From Stercorarius parasiticus (lineage: Eukaryota; Chordata; Aves; Charadriiformes; Stercorariidae), in NCBI GenBank assembly GCA_013396915.1, contig VWZL01001322.1, positions 221,967-285,966 of the forward strand: a DNA stretch of 64,000 nucleotides. Reading direction: 5' to 3'. The position numbers and the translations under genes are program-made. This document shows, one piece after another, positions 1 to 13,320 of this stretch; positions within the stretch are counted from its first letter, which is position 1, and each line of letters begins with the position of its first letter. A model generated the notes under the pieces. The model saw only the letters and a program-made list of their open reading frames with translations, ran no database searches and had not been told where the DNA came from.

Positions 1-2672
1 AAAAAAAAAAGAAAAAGAGTTTGTGGATGGCACGACCTGGCAGGGGCAACTTGGGGTGCTGGGCCGGTGGAAAGCGGGATGGGAGAGCAGCTCTGCTGTT
101 TGCGAGGGAGAGGTGGGGAGGGGGGGCCTGGAGATAAGGGTGGAGGAGGGAAGAAAGAGACCTTCCTGAAAAATATTCAGGGGTTTTTTTGTTTGCTTGC
201 GGGAGCCTCTCACAGCCTGGCCCCCCGCAGCCGGCGTCCCGGGGGTGCAGAGGGAGCCTCTGCTCCCTCTCCGTGACCGTCCCTGCACTGGGAGCTGCTG
301 GTACCATCGCTCTCTCGGGGTGGGGGGAGGGTTTTGCTCCCTGAGCCCGGAGAGGCATCACCAGCCAGGAAACTGCAGTGGGAGATAAGGCTGGGAGCTG
401 GGAGCGGGACCCGGAGGAAGGTGTGCAGTGATTCCACCTGTCCGGGGACGCGGGGTCCCACGGCCCCAGCAGTCATCCTGCCCCCAGGGTCATCATCCTG
501 CCCACGGGGTCCTCCCAGCCCACTGTGCTGCCTCTGCAGCCTCTCGTACCCCCTTCTGTCCTAACAACCCCTAAAGGTACAATAAAGGGGGCCGGAGGCG
601 ATGGAGAACATTCAGCTTTGCCAAGGTACCCGCTGCCTCTCGCTGCGGAGAGGAGGGGAGGGAGCGCAGGTGGATGGGAGGATGCTGAGGAGTCCCCGGG
701 TCGAGTGACACTTTCCCTACAAAAACGCATAACCCTTGGGCCGCCTTCATGGGATACGGACCTTCCCTGCGGGAGGAGGTTTGCAAGAGCTTTAGACAGG
801 ACAGTGCAGCGCAGCCAGCCCAGGAGCGCAGCATGTGTGGAAACCGGGAGCTCATCCGCACGCCAGGTCTTTCCAAAGGCAGAGGCCAAGGGAAAGGCTC
901 TCCCAGCCCCACAGAGCCGTCCTGCGCCCACATATCTCTGCTTCCTGCCAGCGGGTCCCCATGCAAAGCGTCGGGGTCCTAAACCTATGTGGGAATCGAC
1001 CCTTCCAGGGGAGCAGGAGACCAGCGTCAGCTGAAGGACAGAAGCACAGACATGCCCATTGCACCCAACACAAACCTCCAATGTTCAAATTCCCGTTTGC
1101 ACGGTGGCTGCAGGTGAACCCGGAGCCAGGGGAGCCTGCGTGGCTCTGGGCTGCGTGGGCTCAGGGCAAGGCAGCATCCAGACCACCGTAGCTACAAGGG
1201 GTTTCTCAACAGGGACAACAACAAATAGCCCAGCTGGATAAGAATTCCAGCAGCAGAGCACTTGCACCAACACGACCATCCCCACTAACTCACAGCGCAT
1301 CTCGCTACGCAAAAGTGAATCAAACCGGTAATGCAAAACCATCCCTGGCACAGCCAGGCTCCAGGGCAGCCTGGGACTGGGGCAAAAGTGCAGAAATTAT
1401 TATTAAAGCTATAAAAGAATTTTCTATATGAAAAGATGAATGCAGAGGTGTCATCATTAGGATGTATTCCCACGATCCACCAGTGGGAATGTGCCATCCT
1501 GCTTGGCACTGACGCTGGAGGAGGCTCCTGGCTCCCCTGCCAGCCCCAGTCTGTGCCAGGAGCTCTTGGGGATGAAGGCTGCTCCTCCTCGCGTGCAGTG
1601 CCGAGCGGGAAGGGGCTCTGGTCCTGGCAGCCCACGTCCCGGCACAAGCCAAGAACGTCACTAGCGGGATGCCACCATGCTCCCACAAGCATCATCTCGG
1701 CAGCCGTGGCACCGCTTTTCTTTCCAGGCTGGGATTAGCCGTGTAAACACAAGTCTTTCTTACGGCTGTCGTAAGAGCAGAGTCAAAATGGAAACTCTCC
1801 GCTCACTTACGCCGGCGGATCCCTGTCCCCGGCCACCGCACCTCGGAGCGGGACATGCTCGCATCCCATCCCGTCATCCTTTATCATCATAACCAGAGGA
1901 AAACTAAACAGTCCTCCTCTTTTTTTTTTTCTCTAACCTGTCTTCTAAATCTGGAGACTGATCTCAAGGCACGAGGGACAAGACCTTCAGCGACGTTGAT
2001 TTATAACCAAGCTTCTAAATTACAGCTTTATGCATTAGTATAAACACCCATAAACCAGTCTTAAATACACAGTATCGTATGTAATCAAAACGCCAAAACA
2101 CGGGGCGGCCATGTGATGGCACGGGGGGACGAGCAAACTCCTTGCTCGTGCCCAGAGTTAAGTGCTCCCAGTTCAACCAGTGCCTTGCACTGGTGGGCGG
2201 ATCTTGCCATTGAAGGCGGCATCGCTCATGCCATGGGGAGCGGAGGGGCTGAGCCTCATGTCTCGCTCCTCCAACGGGGTTGGGGTGAGCCGCTGATGTT
2301 CAGAAACTCCCTAAAATAATATATAATCTTGCTTTTTTTTCCAAAAGCACGCTGCCTGGTTGAGCATGAAGAAGGGCCGACGGAGGTCCCAGGGCTGTGC
2401 ACGCCGCGGTGCCCCTCCGAGCACAGGGCCGTCCCCCTGCCCAGCGCGCAGATGGGGAAAGTCAGGCAGATGGAGATTCCCGAGATCACACAGGGAGTCT
2501 GGAGGGAGGGCCATGAATCACACTTAAATCGCCTGCAAGACAGCCCGGCGCTTCGGCCCCCATGGCTCCTTACCAGCTCCTGCTGCCGCGGCGCGGGGCT
2601 GGCACGGATCCGTCCCCGGGAGCCCTCTCCGGAGTCCTTCAAAGGCATCGGGACAACCCTGCCAGCCCCAGC

Positions 2673-2714
2673 CGTGCGTGCACACGCGTGTGCGTGTGTG
2701 TGTGTGTGTGTGTT
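2673..2714. repeat. GT/GC-rich dinucleotide microsatellite
   Basis: Alternating purine-pyrimidine tract, mostly GT with GC interruptions at its left end, ending in an uninterrupted GT run. Such tracts are length-polymorphic and can adopt Z-DNA. No gene context. Confidence 0.85.
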
Positions 2715-3451
2715 TTGGGCAGGGAAGGGGGTGGCAGGACTCTCCTCCCCGCTGCCTCCACTCCCCGTCGTGCACTTCTGGGCAAAATCCATTTGCTTTG
2801 GCTTCATGTAGGGCCAGAAGATTCGGTCCATTGTGCTGTGGCGCTGAAGAGACGGCGAGGAATTGTCAACCATGCTGAAACGGTTACATGGGGAGTAATG
2901 AAAATTTACTGCACCCTGCTCCAGTCCCTAGCCAAGAAATAAAAGCAAAAGATCACAACAGGCATTTTTTTAATTTGAAGCAAAATTAAAAAAAGAACGG
3001 ATCCGCACTTAGAAAATAACAACCACATCCACAGATCAAAGCAGCTGGTCTCCTCTCATTCGGGGTTTTAAGAGGTTTCTGCAGCTACAGGGATGTTTAC
3101 ACAGGGAGAGAGATACATACATTGTGCTGTCTTGATGCTGCCTCTCCCCCCTTCATCTGGCAAAACATTCCCTGGGAGGCGATATGAGGTCATTCCTAGA
3201 CCCTGCGTTGTTTTCCTCAAGCTGCAAGGCTTCGGGGCGAGAGGCAATTCATTTCCCATTAGCACACACACATTTGCACTTGGAACCCTCCCATGTACAT
3301 TTTGCCGGGGGAGCTCGGGACGGACGGGGGACCAGCCCTCGCCAGCTTGTTATTGCGTTCCCGGAGGGAATTCCAGCAGCTGGAGCTGCCGGGAGGGTCA
3401 GCGGCTCCAGCAAAGCCACTGGGAAGGGACACGGAGCTGGGAGGCGGGCTG

Positions 3452-3485
3452 GCATCTTCTGCAGACCAGCATCTTCTGCAGACCG
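3452..3485. repeat. 17-bp tandem duplication
   Basis: Two adjacent copies of a 17-base unit beginning GCATCTTCTGCAGACC, at 3452-3468 and 3469-3485, identical over the first 16 bases. Simple local duplication in intergenic DNA. Confidence 0.75.
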
Positions 3486-6400
3486 GCCGTAATGTTTCTG
3501 TGGCTTCCACCACTTTTATTAGGAGAGGGGCTGGACGGCTCTGGGGAGCACTAATGGGCTGTAAAAAGCTTTTTCCCCTCTGCCTCCTTGGCTCCAGCCC
3601 AATTCGGAACGGCAGTGAGCCCCGCTCCGGTGCTCGCGCAGGGATGCAGGCTGCGGGAACGCGCCAGGACAGACTCTCCCTTCACCTCTCAGCATCAGCA
3701 CGTTGGCCCGTCTGCTCCACGGGCAGCACCCGCTTCGGCAAAGCGGACAAATTCTGGCTTGTGAGCCACCCTGCACTATCTGTGCAAATGAAAAAAACCC
3801 TTTGAAACTAGACCTCCCTGTCTCTAGCATCAATTTAATGCCGTATGCTTTGAACGAGCTGCATCTTCAGCTCTGACCGTACATATCTGTGTGATGCTGG
3901 AGCCAAAAGGGGTTTCTGAGGCTGCGCAAGAAGCTGCTGAGAAGTCACAGGGAGAAGCAAAACTCCCTAAAAGGACCTTAGGGCTTGCAGAAGCAGCTGA
4001 TGAATCAGGCAGGGATACTGGAGGAAGAAGAGGCCGCAATGCTGCGAGTCAGGAGATTCCAGGGCAGGACCCGACCTCTTTGCTCCATCCAGAGCACCCG
4101 GCAGTTGGGGTGACGGATGCTGGTACTGTATCCCGGCGCTAAACACTGGGAGGAGCTGGCTCGAAAAAACAGCAGCGGAGACATTTTGATGCCCTGGCGA
4201 GGGGTGCGGTCTACAACACTCAGAAGAGAATAGACTATTTTTAAAAACGGAGTGGAAAACACTGTATTCCCAGTAATACGCCAACGGCCCAGGCTCGAGC
4301 GACTCAGCCAGTCCCCATCGCCAGCTCCCGGCTACATCCCGCATTTCCCCAACCTACAATTTTATCAAGATGCCTCCAAGGTGGGTAAAAAAGCACCGAG
4401 TCCCACTAAATGACTGCCTGTCACCCCTCTGACACCTTTTTTCCAGTGTCACCGAGCTTCCCAAAAGGCTGTGTGCAGAGAAAGCCCTTGTTTGTAATTC
4501 CCGGTTTGCAGCAGGAGAAGGTGACACACGCTGAGGTGAGGTGACTTACCCGGCGTCACCGGGAAGGTCGATGGCAGCGCCAGGAATAGCCCCGTTCCCA
4601 GCTAACCACTAACCACACTTATCCCAGAATAAGGGTCCCTTTTTCCAGCTGAATTTATAACAGCTTTCCAAGTGACATAAGCTCTTACAGAAATAGGCAG
4701 GCTTTTATTCCAGAATAATTACTGGGAAATCGTACTGGAGCATGTATAATTACACCGGTGTCGTCGCTGCTGGTGCGCCAGACCCCGTGCCACCAGCAGA
4801 CTCGCCGCACGCTCCCTACGGCTTTTATCTCGTCCTGCTTTTCCACGAGCATGTGTACGTCAGCTGGCAGATTGTCAGGATGTGGGTGGAGGAGGAAGGG
4901 GCTTTGGGTAGAAAGGAAAGCGATACATCGCTCTTTAAAGCTCTTTTAATGCTATTTCCTATAAAAGATACCCCGATAATAGGTCTTACAGCCAACGAGG
5001 TCAAAAGGAGCCTTTCGGGGTGCGCTGCATCACACCCCAGACGGATTCAGCAACGCTCTGTGCGTCTGCTTCGAGTTCATCCCAGGCATAGCTTCGGAGC
5101 AGGTGTTTTATTTTAAATGCCTTTTATGTCCCACACAGGTAAAATCGAGCTCAGAGTTCAGGCTGAGGCCCGACCCGCCTTTCTGACATAAGGTGTTGGA
5201 ACACTTCATCCTTAACACCCTGCGAAAATAAACTCGTAGCATTTATCAGGTGTCGATGTGTCTATATATTGGGCGAGAGCCGCTATCTGCCAAGACGGGG
5301 GCTGCCTGCCATCGGTCCCGGGGCCGCCGCGAGAAGGCGAGGGTTAACTCAGCACCAGTGACACCACTTTAACTCCAGGACCCAGACACACGGGTTTAAA
5401 AGTAGCACTTCTCTCCTTAAAATAGTTTATGAATCTTACTCGGGGAGAAGTCCAACACCCCCGAGCAGAACGAGACCTATTAATTCCCGAGTTTTTTCAC
5501 ACTGTAGTAAAGCAGCGATTTTATGTGCCCGCCTTGTGTAAGATGTCAGTCATTTTCCCACTTGCATTTCCATCTACAATTTAACAAGGCAGCAGTTTAT
5601 TTCCAGAAGCCCCAGCCAGACCCCAGCCAACTGCGTCAATATTTTGTTGCTTACACAAATGCCACCGTTAGAGTCAACACCGCGTTTTGGGGGCGGCTTT
5701 TTTCCCTCTTTTTTTAAAAAAAAAAATAAAAAATAGGGTCCCTCCAGGATGATGTATGCCTAGTTTTTAAAATACTACGGGTAATACAAGCCTTTCAGAG
5801 CGGCTTACCTGGGTGCAGAGGCATTGCTTTAAAGGGTGAAGCACACTACTGGAGGGCACTGACCTGACCAAAGGCATTTGCTAATTAATTCATTCTTCCA
5901 AAAGACTTAACTGCCTCTTGCCGTGGGAAACCAAGGCAAACCCGAGCCAAATCCAAAGCCTGTCAGAAAACACGGAGAGACCCTTACTGACTGCAGAAAA
6001 CTTCAGAGCCGGGAGCTGGCTCCCGCTCGGCCGGTGCCAGCCACAGCGAGCTGACACGGGGCAGCCGGCCAATTCCACTGGCTGCTGCACTCTCTCCCGC
6101 AAGGATCCGCGGTGCCGCTGTCAGGATAGAGGACGGACACAGAGCCTGGCCGAGCCCGGGGGTCCCCACCTTCCTCAGCCCCCTCCTATGATGCTGTTTT
6201 GGGGTGTCACTCCTGCAGCAGCAGCAGGGCACGGGCTCACCCTGGCTTCTTTGACGGATGCGCTGCAGTGTGTGCCGTCCTGTCATCTTTAGCACGCTCT
6301 CCTGAAAACCCTCGGAGGTTTTCTGGTCCAGCGTGAGCTCAGTGCAGCGGGTTCATCCTTCCACCCCAGCATCCCGACGGACCCACTCCCAAGCCACGGA

Positions 6401-8193
6401 GCTCTCAAGATTCCCCCCAAGCACCTCCCTGCATCCTCACCCACCGGCACCCCCAAAAGCTGGGCGTTTTAACCCTGCACGTGGCCAAGAGGTCTGACAA
6501 AATCCCAAGCTCAGCACAAGCAGGGGGACAAGGCGAACCCAAAGAACAAGGTTCCCCTGGCACCGCCGGCTGGGAAAGCCCTGCAGGATCTCCTCCGCGA
6601 TCCTGCACCAGCCCAGCTTCACACGAGAACAGAGCAGCCTTAGTGTGTCAACAAGCCCTAAACACCCAAGGGCAGCTGGAAGTGAGATGCCATTATTATT
6701 TTTTTTAATTTAAAACGAACTTCTTAACCTACAGGAAAGTAAACGTTCTTCTAGGATGGCCAAGAAAACCACGCTGGGATTTTCCAAATGGGTATGACTG
6801 ACTGTTTATGAGCAGAGGCTTCCAAACGCAGAAATAAATGGCTTGCTCTCAGCAGGTTTTCCTTTCTATATTTACCCTCACCTGAAATGAACATTATTGC
6901 ACACTGCAACATTTATTCCCTCTGATCAGGGGAGCGGGCGAAGAAACTAACCAGCCGCAACACGTCAAATAAATTGTTAATCTGCTGTTTGCGCTGGGGC
7001 AGGGGGAGGAGGGAGTCCCCTGTTTTTTGGGCAGCGCCCAGGTCCCGCTTGCAACTTCCATTTCAGCTCAGCAAGGAGCCCTTCGCTTCACCCACTGCTG
7101 CTCCTGGCTGCCGAGAGCTGAAGCTGGGTCCTTTGTGGAGCTGATCCGTTGGTCCCCGCCGGGTCTCCGGCCCCCTCACGGTGGGACCCGAGCATCCTCG
7201 ATTGCGCCCGGTGGAAAGGGTCACTCTCCCCATTGCATGGGAGGAACTGAGCTCCGAGGCGCAAGGACCTGCCCGAGGCTGCACAAGAAGCATTTCGCAG
7301 GGCAAGAAAGTGCAGCCCGATCCCAGGTGAATGCACAAGCAGCAGACAACCCTCTCCGAAGCGCGGGGCTTTGCCATCCTCTTCCATGAGTCCCAATTTC
7401 CACACTGGGTGTTGCTCTGCCTGTTCGCAAGGTAGGAAGTCCCTAGAGACGTGAAGGTGTGATCCCTCCCAGGGACAAGTCCCTGGCAGGCATGAACTGC
7501 CCTGCCGACATGCAAAATGGCTGTAAAAGACCCAAAAGGTCCTTCCCAACAAGGGGCCAGGGGGGCTGAGCCATTGCAAACCCAATCTTAACATGAGGCC
7601 GGCCACTCAGCTGTAAAATCTCTCCTAATCCCAGCCCCGGGGAAAGGAGAGGACGGGGAGATCACCCGCTTCGCCAGGATGTCGCCCACATCACATGGCT
7701 CCCGGGGTCATGCTGGCGCCCACCACCACCTTCAAATCTGGGCTTGACCTCCAATTTACCTTGAAGTTCACTAGCTAATCGTGCCAACCGCTTTGGCACG
7801 CCAGCCAGGAAGAAAAAAGGGGTTCACATCCTGCCCCGAGAGAACGGGGGGATTAACCAGCAGTGGGGGAAGCCACTCAGTCAGCAGGGTCTGCAGGTGC
7901 CGAGGCTGACCCTCAAAGGCACCCCACGGATTTGGGCAGGGGGCGCCTCCCAGCCTTGGTCGGTTTGCAAGGCTCACACGTCCTCGATGCCAGACAGGAC
8001 CTGTTTTTTTTTCCTTTTCCCCAGCTCAAACTTTTCATTTTTGGAAAAGTCTGTCCTCGTCAGAATAGCTGAACAAACCCTTCCCCAGCCAGCCATTTCA
8101 AGAGCATTTGTGTTAATCCAGATTAACGAACATAAAGCAATTTAGATAAACCGCATTAAGTCAAAAACACCTTTGAACTTTTTTTTTTTTTTT

Positions 8194-8194
8194 N
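8194..8194. other. Single N after a T homopolymer (assembly gap mark)
   Basis: A single ambiguous base directly follows a run of T. It looks like a collapsed or unresolved homopolymer rather than a sized gap; true length here is unknown. Confidence 0.8.
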
Positions 8195-11100
8195 ATCCCT
8201 CCCCGAGCACTGTGTGTGGTTTGGGCCTCCCCGTACCACAGCTTCGCCGGAGCCGAGCTCTCCACCGAGCGATAATTAAGTCAAGTCAGCAAATATGAAG
8301 ATTACCCGGAGCCAGCAGCACCAGCAGCGAACTGGCGCTTTGTACATGGAAGCCAAAATTGATTCTGGGTCCAGGGGTGTCTGATGGGGCGATGGCACGA
8401 GGAGCATCTCCCCGGCTCTGCGCACGTCTCCTGGCCATGACGCCTGGGCTCCAGCCAGGCTGCCTACGTGACCACGAGCCAAACCCCTCCAAGCCTCAGT
8501 TTACCCAGCACCAACTCATCCCCTAAGTACGCGGATGATGGGATCGGTCTGAAATGCCCTGAGATGGGGCGCTGGCCACAGGAGGCTGGGCAGGATGGGT
8601 GATGGTTTGCTCGAAGTGGCCAGTCCCCACGGCTCGGAAACTTGCGCTGTGACCGAGGTGGCAACAGCCAGCTCATGCCTATGGGATGTCTCATGGAAAA
8701 GGTCACGCACCAGCTTAGGAGAAGGGAATTAATAAATGCTGTCATCATTGGCGAAGCATGTGGTGTGTTACAGCCACGTACACACCTTGCACACCCACCA
8801 TAACTGTCACCGCAGCAGACACTCGCCTCTCCAAAGGACTCCCAAACCGAAATCAGGGGCTACAACAGACCTGACACTGAGACACCTCTCACCTGGACGA
8901 GGTAGATACCACTTCATTCGTCTGCAGGGGAGCTGGGAGCTCCTCAGGATCCCACCGCTTGCCCATATATTCGCACCATCATCCAGTGCAGAAACAATCC
9001 TGACCTTGTCTGGCGCTCCTGCAAAAATAGCTTTCCTGGCTGATGGGGCAGAGGAAAACTCCTGGCTTCCCCAGCTCTCCCCTCCCCACCCTCCAAAAAC
9101 ACCTGCTAATGCTTTCTGCCCTCCGCCCTGATTGCCTTCCTCCTGCAAAGAGGAGAATTGCTAACAGAGCCAAAGATGTAGCTTGTAGGCTCCCAATTCC
9201 CTCATTTTTTGGAAGTGGGAGGCTGTAACACCAACGGGGCTTTGCCTCTCCCGTTGGGACAGGGTTGGCTTTTTCACAAAGAGAACCTTCCGCGGCTGGG
9301 CGGCTGTTCACAGCTCGGGGCACTGTGCTTCGCTCCCGGGTGATTTGGATCAGGATACACCAGGAAGTTTGCTTTCGGCTGCCTCCGTCGGCGCGTGGGT
9401 GTGCAAACAGTGACCAATTTCACTGCTGGTTCGACTCCTTTAAATGGGGACTTTCACATTCATCAGGCTTGAAAAAACAACGCCATCTTTTAAACAAAAA
9501 ATCCGTTTCCCCTTCCATCGGCTGCGGCTGCCGCCAAAGGTATTTCTGTTGGAACAAGTGGGCCCTTCCCAGCTGCTGACGCCTCTCTGTGCCCGGCGGG
9601 GTCGTGCCGGTGGGTTTGCAAAGTCACAGCCATACTGCCGGCGAGGATGCTCCATCCATGGAACTCTCTTTATCCTGCTCCTGCGGAGAAGACAGGAGGT
9701 TTTTTTGAAAGCTGAGCCCTCCCCACCAGGCTGGTTTTGCTCTCTTGGGAGAGTTACTCGAAACAGGGCAGAGGGGAGATGCATGGTCTCTCTGCGGCAC
9801 GGTGTCCACGCTGTCGGTGATGCAGATGGGTTTGCAGCTCAGATGGTCCCTTTCCAACGTGACTGTCAGAGTTACAAATTTCCAAAGCGATAAAAGGGCA
9901 AATTGGAAATGTCCCTATGGAGTTTGCTGCCTGACACTCAAGCACTCACCCTGAAAGACTCAAAATCCCAATTTCCTCTGTTGGGACTTCATCTAGATGG
10001 CTTGGCTAAAATAAATGAGATTAATCTAATCAGAGAGATGGATGGAGCTCATTAAAACAGTAGATTAAAAAAACCCACCCTGACTATTACCAGTGCTCCT
10101 GAGGTCTTCTGCCTTTGTGGCAAGTTAAAGGCACCCAGGAATTGGATTCCCTTGCAGAAATCTGCAGGAAATGCATTAAAAATACATTCTGCTATTACAA
10201 TTTTTCATGTTACCACTCACTTGGGGAAGGAAATGAATGCGGGGCAAATGCATATATATTTAAATACCTACGATTGCGTCCTCTGGGATCAGGCTGGGAA
10301 CAGTGGGCCCTGCTCTAAAGCAGAGACAAGAGCAAATTGAAGTCACCTCAAGAGCTGTGCAGTTTTATTCTCTATAAATGATATTTCCCCACCCTCAGCT
10401 TCCTCACACAAAGCTGAGGATCAGAAAGGGGCAAGATGCCAGGTCTGGCATTGCACAAATCGGAACGGGGAGCACTGGGGGGGAATTGCTGGACAGGTTT
10501 TGGGCCAGACTGGCTCCATGATGAGCTTTACTGGTTCTATTTCTCATGACCAGTTGCTTTCCTGCCTACAAGCCGCCTGCCTGCCCCTTTGAGCAGAGCA
10601 ACCACCTCCCAAAGCCTCTTTGTGCCCCCGATCGTGGGTGCAGGAGTTCTTTGGGATGAACCCACCGTGTGGATGCTCCTGCACGTGCAAACGTGACCTT
10701 CGCACAGGGCCCTGTCACCTTCTCCTGGTGTTGAGTTTTCCATGCGGGAGCCACCAGGAGCTGCCCCACTTGCCTCTCCAAGGCATCGCACATCATACTT
10801 TTGGAAATTTTCGCACAATAATTGTCAGCCTGTGTAGGGCAAGCCCTACTTCTGCCCAGGGTCAGCCTGCTGCTCCGAGACCCACGTCCTCTCTTGGAAA
10901 AACAGCTAAACTAAAAAAAAAAAGACCAACCAAACCCTGTGTCCGCCTGCCTGCAGAGTGCAGAGATACCAGTGTTAGGGCCTGTGCCGCCAGACTGCTC
11001 AGCCCTCAACTTGGGAGGAGGTGAATTTGCCCCGGTCACGGGGGGAAACCACTGCAAGCCCCACACACCGAATGGGTCCTGGGGTGCTCGGAGCGAGAGG

Positions 11101-12233
11101 ACAGAGCAAAGGAAATGTCTGTGCTTCAGGACGGCTGGTTTTCCCAGCTCATTTCTCAGCAGCATCCACCCCCAAGCCAAGGGATAATCGCCATCTGATG
11201 TAGCTGCAGCGCTGCCCGAGCCAGTTTGCCCTTAGTGCTTTTTGATGGGATGATTTTTACAGCTCCCTGGGGGCTTGAGGAAATCACCGACAGTTTAAGG
11301 AGATGGCTCTAACGCAGCCTTGTGCTGCAGACGTACAGTGAGACAGAGATGGTTTCAGGCTATGGCTACCCCCTAGCATGCAATCATTTATGACAGCTAA
11401 ACCGGTTACAGATCATCAGCTGAGCTGCATTAATTGCGCTCATAGCTTGGGCAAACCCAGGGCAATGGTGGCAGCTACAACTGCCTTTAAACCCACCTGG
11501 GATCCTTTCCTTTGCAGGGGCAGCAGGCTGAGAGAGCCGTGGCGACGTTCATGCAGCCCAGCTGTGGAGCTGTAACTCATTAGGGGTGGTAACGAGGTTG
11601 TCCGTCCCCACATGGCATGCCAGCCCTGCGCCTTTCATCCTCGGCATTGCTCCAGCCATAACACCCAGGCTCCTTAAGCCTTTCGCAGGCTTTGGAGGAC
11701 AAATGGTGCCAGGATTGTTGTACAAGGTGGGCATCAAGGCCTCGGCTCCTGAACGGGCTGGCTGTCATGCCTGTCCCTCACACAGATGGGGCTGAGTGCA
11801 GGTCACCGTCTCTGTGGAGCTGGGGGGGGCAGCGAGGCCTGAGCCCCGCAACCCCCTGCCCCATGGCCCCACGGTGCTCTGCAACCTCCCAGCTCCAGCC
11901 CCTGACTGTGCAGGTGGCATCCCGTGGGTGTTATTGGATGATTAAGAAATGAAATAAATGCTGGGAGGAAAAAGAAAGGCAAATTGTTTATTGGCGCTCA
12001 AGGAGCCTCATCCCAGGCTGGGCGTTTTGCCCCACAGGAGATTTAATCCCAGTCCTGGTGAAGCCAAAGGTGGGGTAATAGCAAATGAGTAGGTGGCTGG
12101 AGGCAGACACTGCTTTCTGGGCCCGCCTGAAAGAAAAATGGACAAAACCAGAGGAATAAAGTGAGGAGGAGGGACACCACTGCTGCTGCAAGCCCAGCCG
12201 CACTCTCCAGAGCCTCCCTGGCACTACAGAGTC

Positions 12234-12241
12234 GCCATTTT
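12234..12241 (-). promoter_or_regulatory. YY1-like site at CpG-island edge
   Basis: GCCATTTT on the + strand reads AAAATGGC on the - strand, preceded by CG, matching the core of YY1 promoter sites. Position at the island border is typical, but an 8-base match alone is weak. Confidence 0.3.
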
Positions 12242-12300
12242 CCTCTCACGCCGTCCGACAGGTCCGAGGTTGCCACCCTGGCAGCTAACAGGCACTAAAG

Positions 12301-12366
12301 CCCCTCACAGACCCCAGACCCGGCGGACCGGTCCCCCTCACAGACCCCAGACCCGGCGGACCGGTC
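12301..12366. repeat. 33-bp perfect tandem duplication in CpG island
   Basis: Two identical 33-base units (12301-12333 and 12334-12366) starting CCCCTCACAGACCCC. They lie at the left of the CpG island. Confidence 0.85.
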
Positions 12367-12810
12367 CCCGGGTGCGCCTGGAAACGCCTCCCGGCGCTGC
12401 CTGGCCCGGCCACCGCCCCTCTCCTCGCACCCGGCCCCTCTCGTCCCCTCGTCGTCCCCCCCCCGCCTCCAATGGGAGAGCTCGGCCGCGCCGCCTCCGC
12501 CCGGCGTCTGGCGCGTTCCATTCGCAAGGCAGGGGGGGACCGGACACCCGGGACCCCGCGGCCGTTCCCGGTGCGGGGCGGCCCATCGGTACCAACGCGG
12601 GGGGTGATCGGCCCTACGCGCTCCGTCCGCGGGGCCGCGCCCGGGCAGGCGGCGTCTTGGAGCGGCGGCGGCGATCTGGAGGTAGCGCCGTGCGACCGCC
12701 TTCTGGGTGGGCGTGGGATGGCCCCCGAGGCAACGGCGGCGGGCGCGGGCTCCCTTCCGCGCCGTGGCTCGGCCCTGTTTGAAGGTGTGTCGGGCCGCGG
12801 CAAACGGCTG

Positions 12811-12971
12811 TGCCGTGAGGGGAGAGTCGCCGCTCCGGGCCCAGCTGCGGTGCCGTGAGGGGAGAAACTCCTCTCCCGGGGCCCAGTCGCGGTGCCGTGA
12901 GGGGGGAAAAATCCCCCCGAGCCCGGCCGCGGTTCCCTGAGGGGGGAAACATCGCCCCGGGTCCGGCCGCC
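12811..12971. repeat. GC-rich minisatellite, four 40-42 bp units
   Basis: Units begin at 12811, 12851, 12893 and 12933. Three share the start TGCCGTGAGGGG and the fourth reads TTCCCTGAGGGG. Each unit joins a G-run, an A-rich or short AT step, a C-run and a CGCGG or CCGCC end. G-runs opposite C-runs could form hairpins or G-quadruplexes. It lies inside the probable TCP11 promoter or leader, so copy number could differ between individuals. Confidence 0.8.
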
Positions 12972-13320
12972 CCGCGGGAGCAGCGCCCGTGCCCAAGCCA
13001 CGGCCCCGGGCCGGCGACGGGCAGCAGCCCCCGCGGGAGGACGGCGGGCCCCGCGGAGAGAAGCTGCCGGCCCTCTGCCCGCCGGCCGGTACGGGGAAGC
13101 GGCGAGCTGCCGGGGCCATCGTACGTGGGGGCCTCGGGGGTTCTCCACCAGTATTTAAATAGGGTCAAATATTAATATTTGGCACGGAGTGCAGTAGCGG
13201 TGCTTCTCAGGCGGGCGGCGGCGCTCCTGGCCGTCACTAGGTGTCAGCCGCGCTCCGTGGGACCGATCCGCAGCGCTTCGGCCGCCCCCGGGCCCAGCCG
13301 GGGGTTGGGGGGGTGTCGGT

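Larger units (their letters stand above)
1..12230. other. Intergenic region upstream of TCP11, no recognisable exon
   Basis: I see no exon with a recognisable family match and no CR1 fragment in this stretch. Open frames here are short, overlap on both strands and mostly lack a proper start context. It holds an A-rich tract at 1-12, a GT-rich microsatellite near 2673-2714, T-runs near 1920-1930 and 8180-8193, and AT-rich islands (about 4600-4745, 5460-5600, 6700-7000 and 9950-10400) inside GC-rich DNA. In human the next gene in this direction is SCUBE3, read away from TCP11. I looked for its EGF-type cysteine-rich exons on the - strand and found none, so SCUBE3 would start further left. The absence of retroposons fits regulatory DNA, but that is inference. 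Confidence 0.5.
12231..13320 (+). promoter_or_regulatory. CpG island, probable TCP11 promoter and 5' leader
   Basis: The stretch changes abruptly to very GC-rich sequence dense in CG dinucleotides and ends just before the proposed TCP11 start codon at 13321. It includes a YY1-like GCCATTTT at 12234-12241, a CCAAT box at 12469-12473, a 33-bp tandem duplication (12301-12366), a 40-bp minisatellite (12811-12971) and an AT-rich stretch with TATTTAAATA near 13151-13160. Long open frames on both strands are a by-product of stop-poor GC-rich DNA. The transcription start cannot be placed exactly; the direction is inferred from the downstream gene, and a second promoter on the - strand cannot be excluded. 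Confidence 0.65.

Noticed and set aside
12043..12276. - strand frame with a membrane-helix-like stretch beside the CpG island
   Set aside because: The apparent start is GTG and not ATG, no splice sites or homologue, and hydrophobicity alone is weak.
12285..13148. 287-codon and 274-codon open frames on the - strand of the CpG island
   Set aside because: Stop-poor GC-rich DNA with several overlapping open frames on both strands, repeat-derived composition and no family resemblance.
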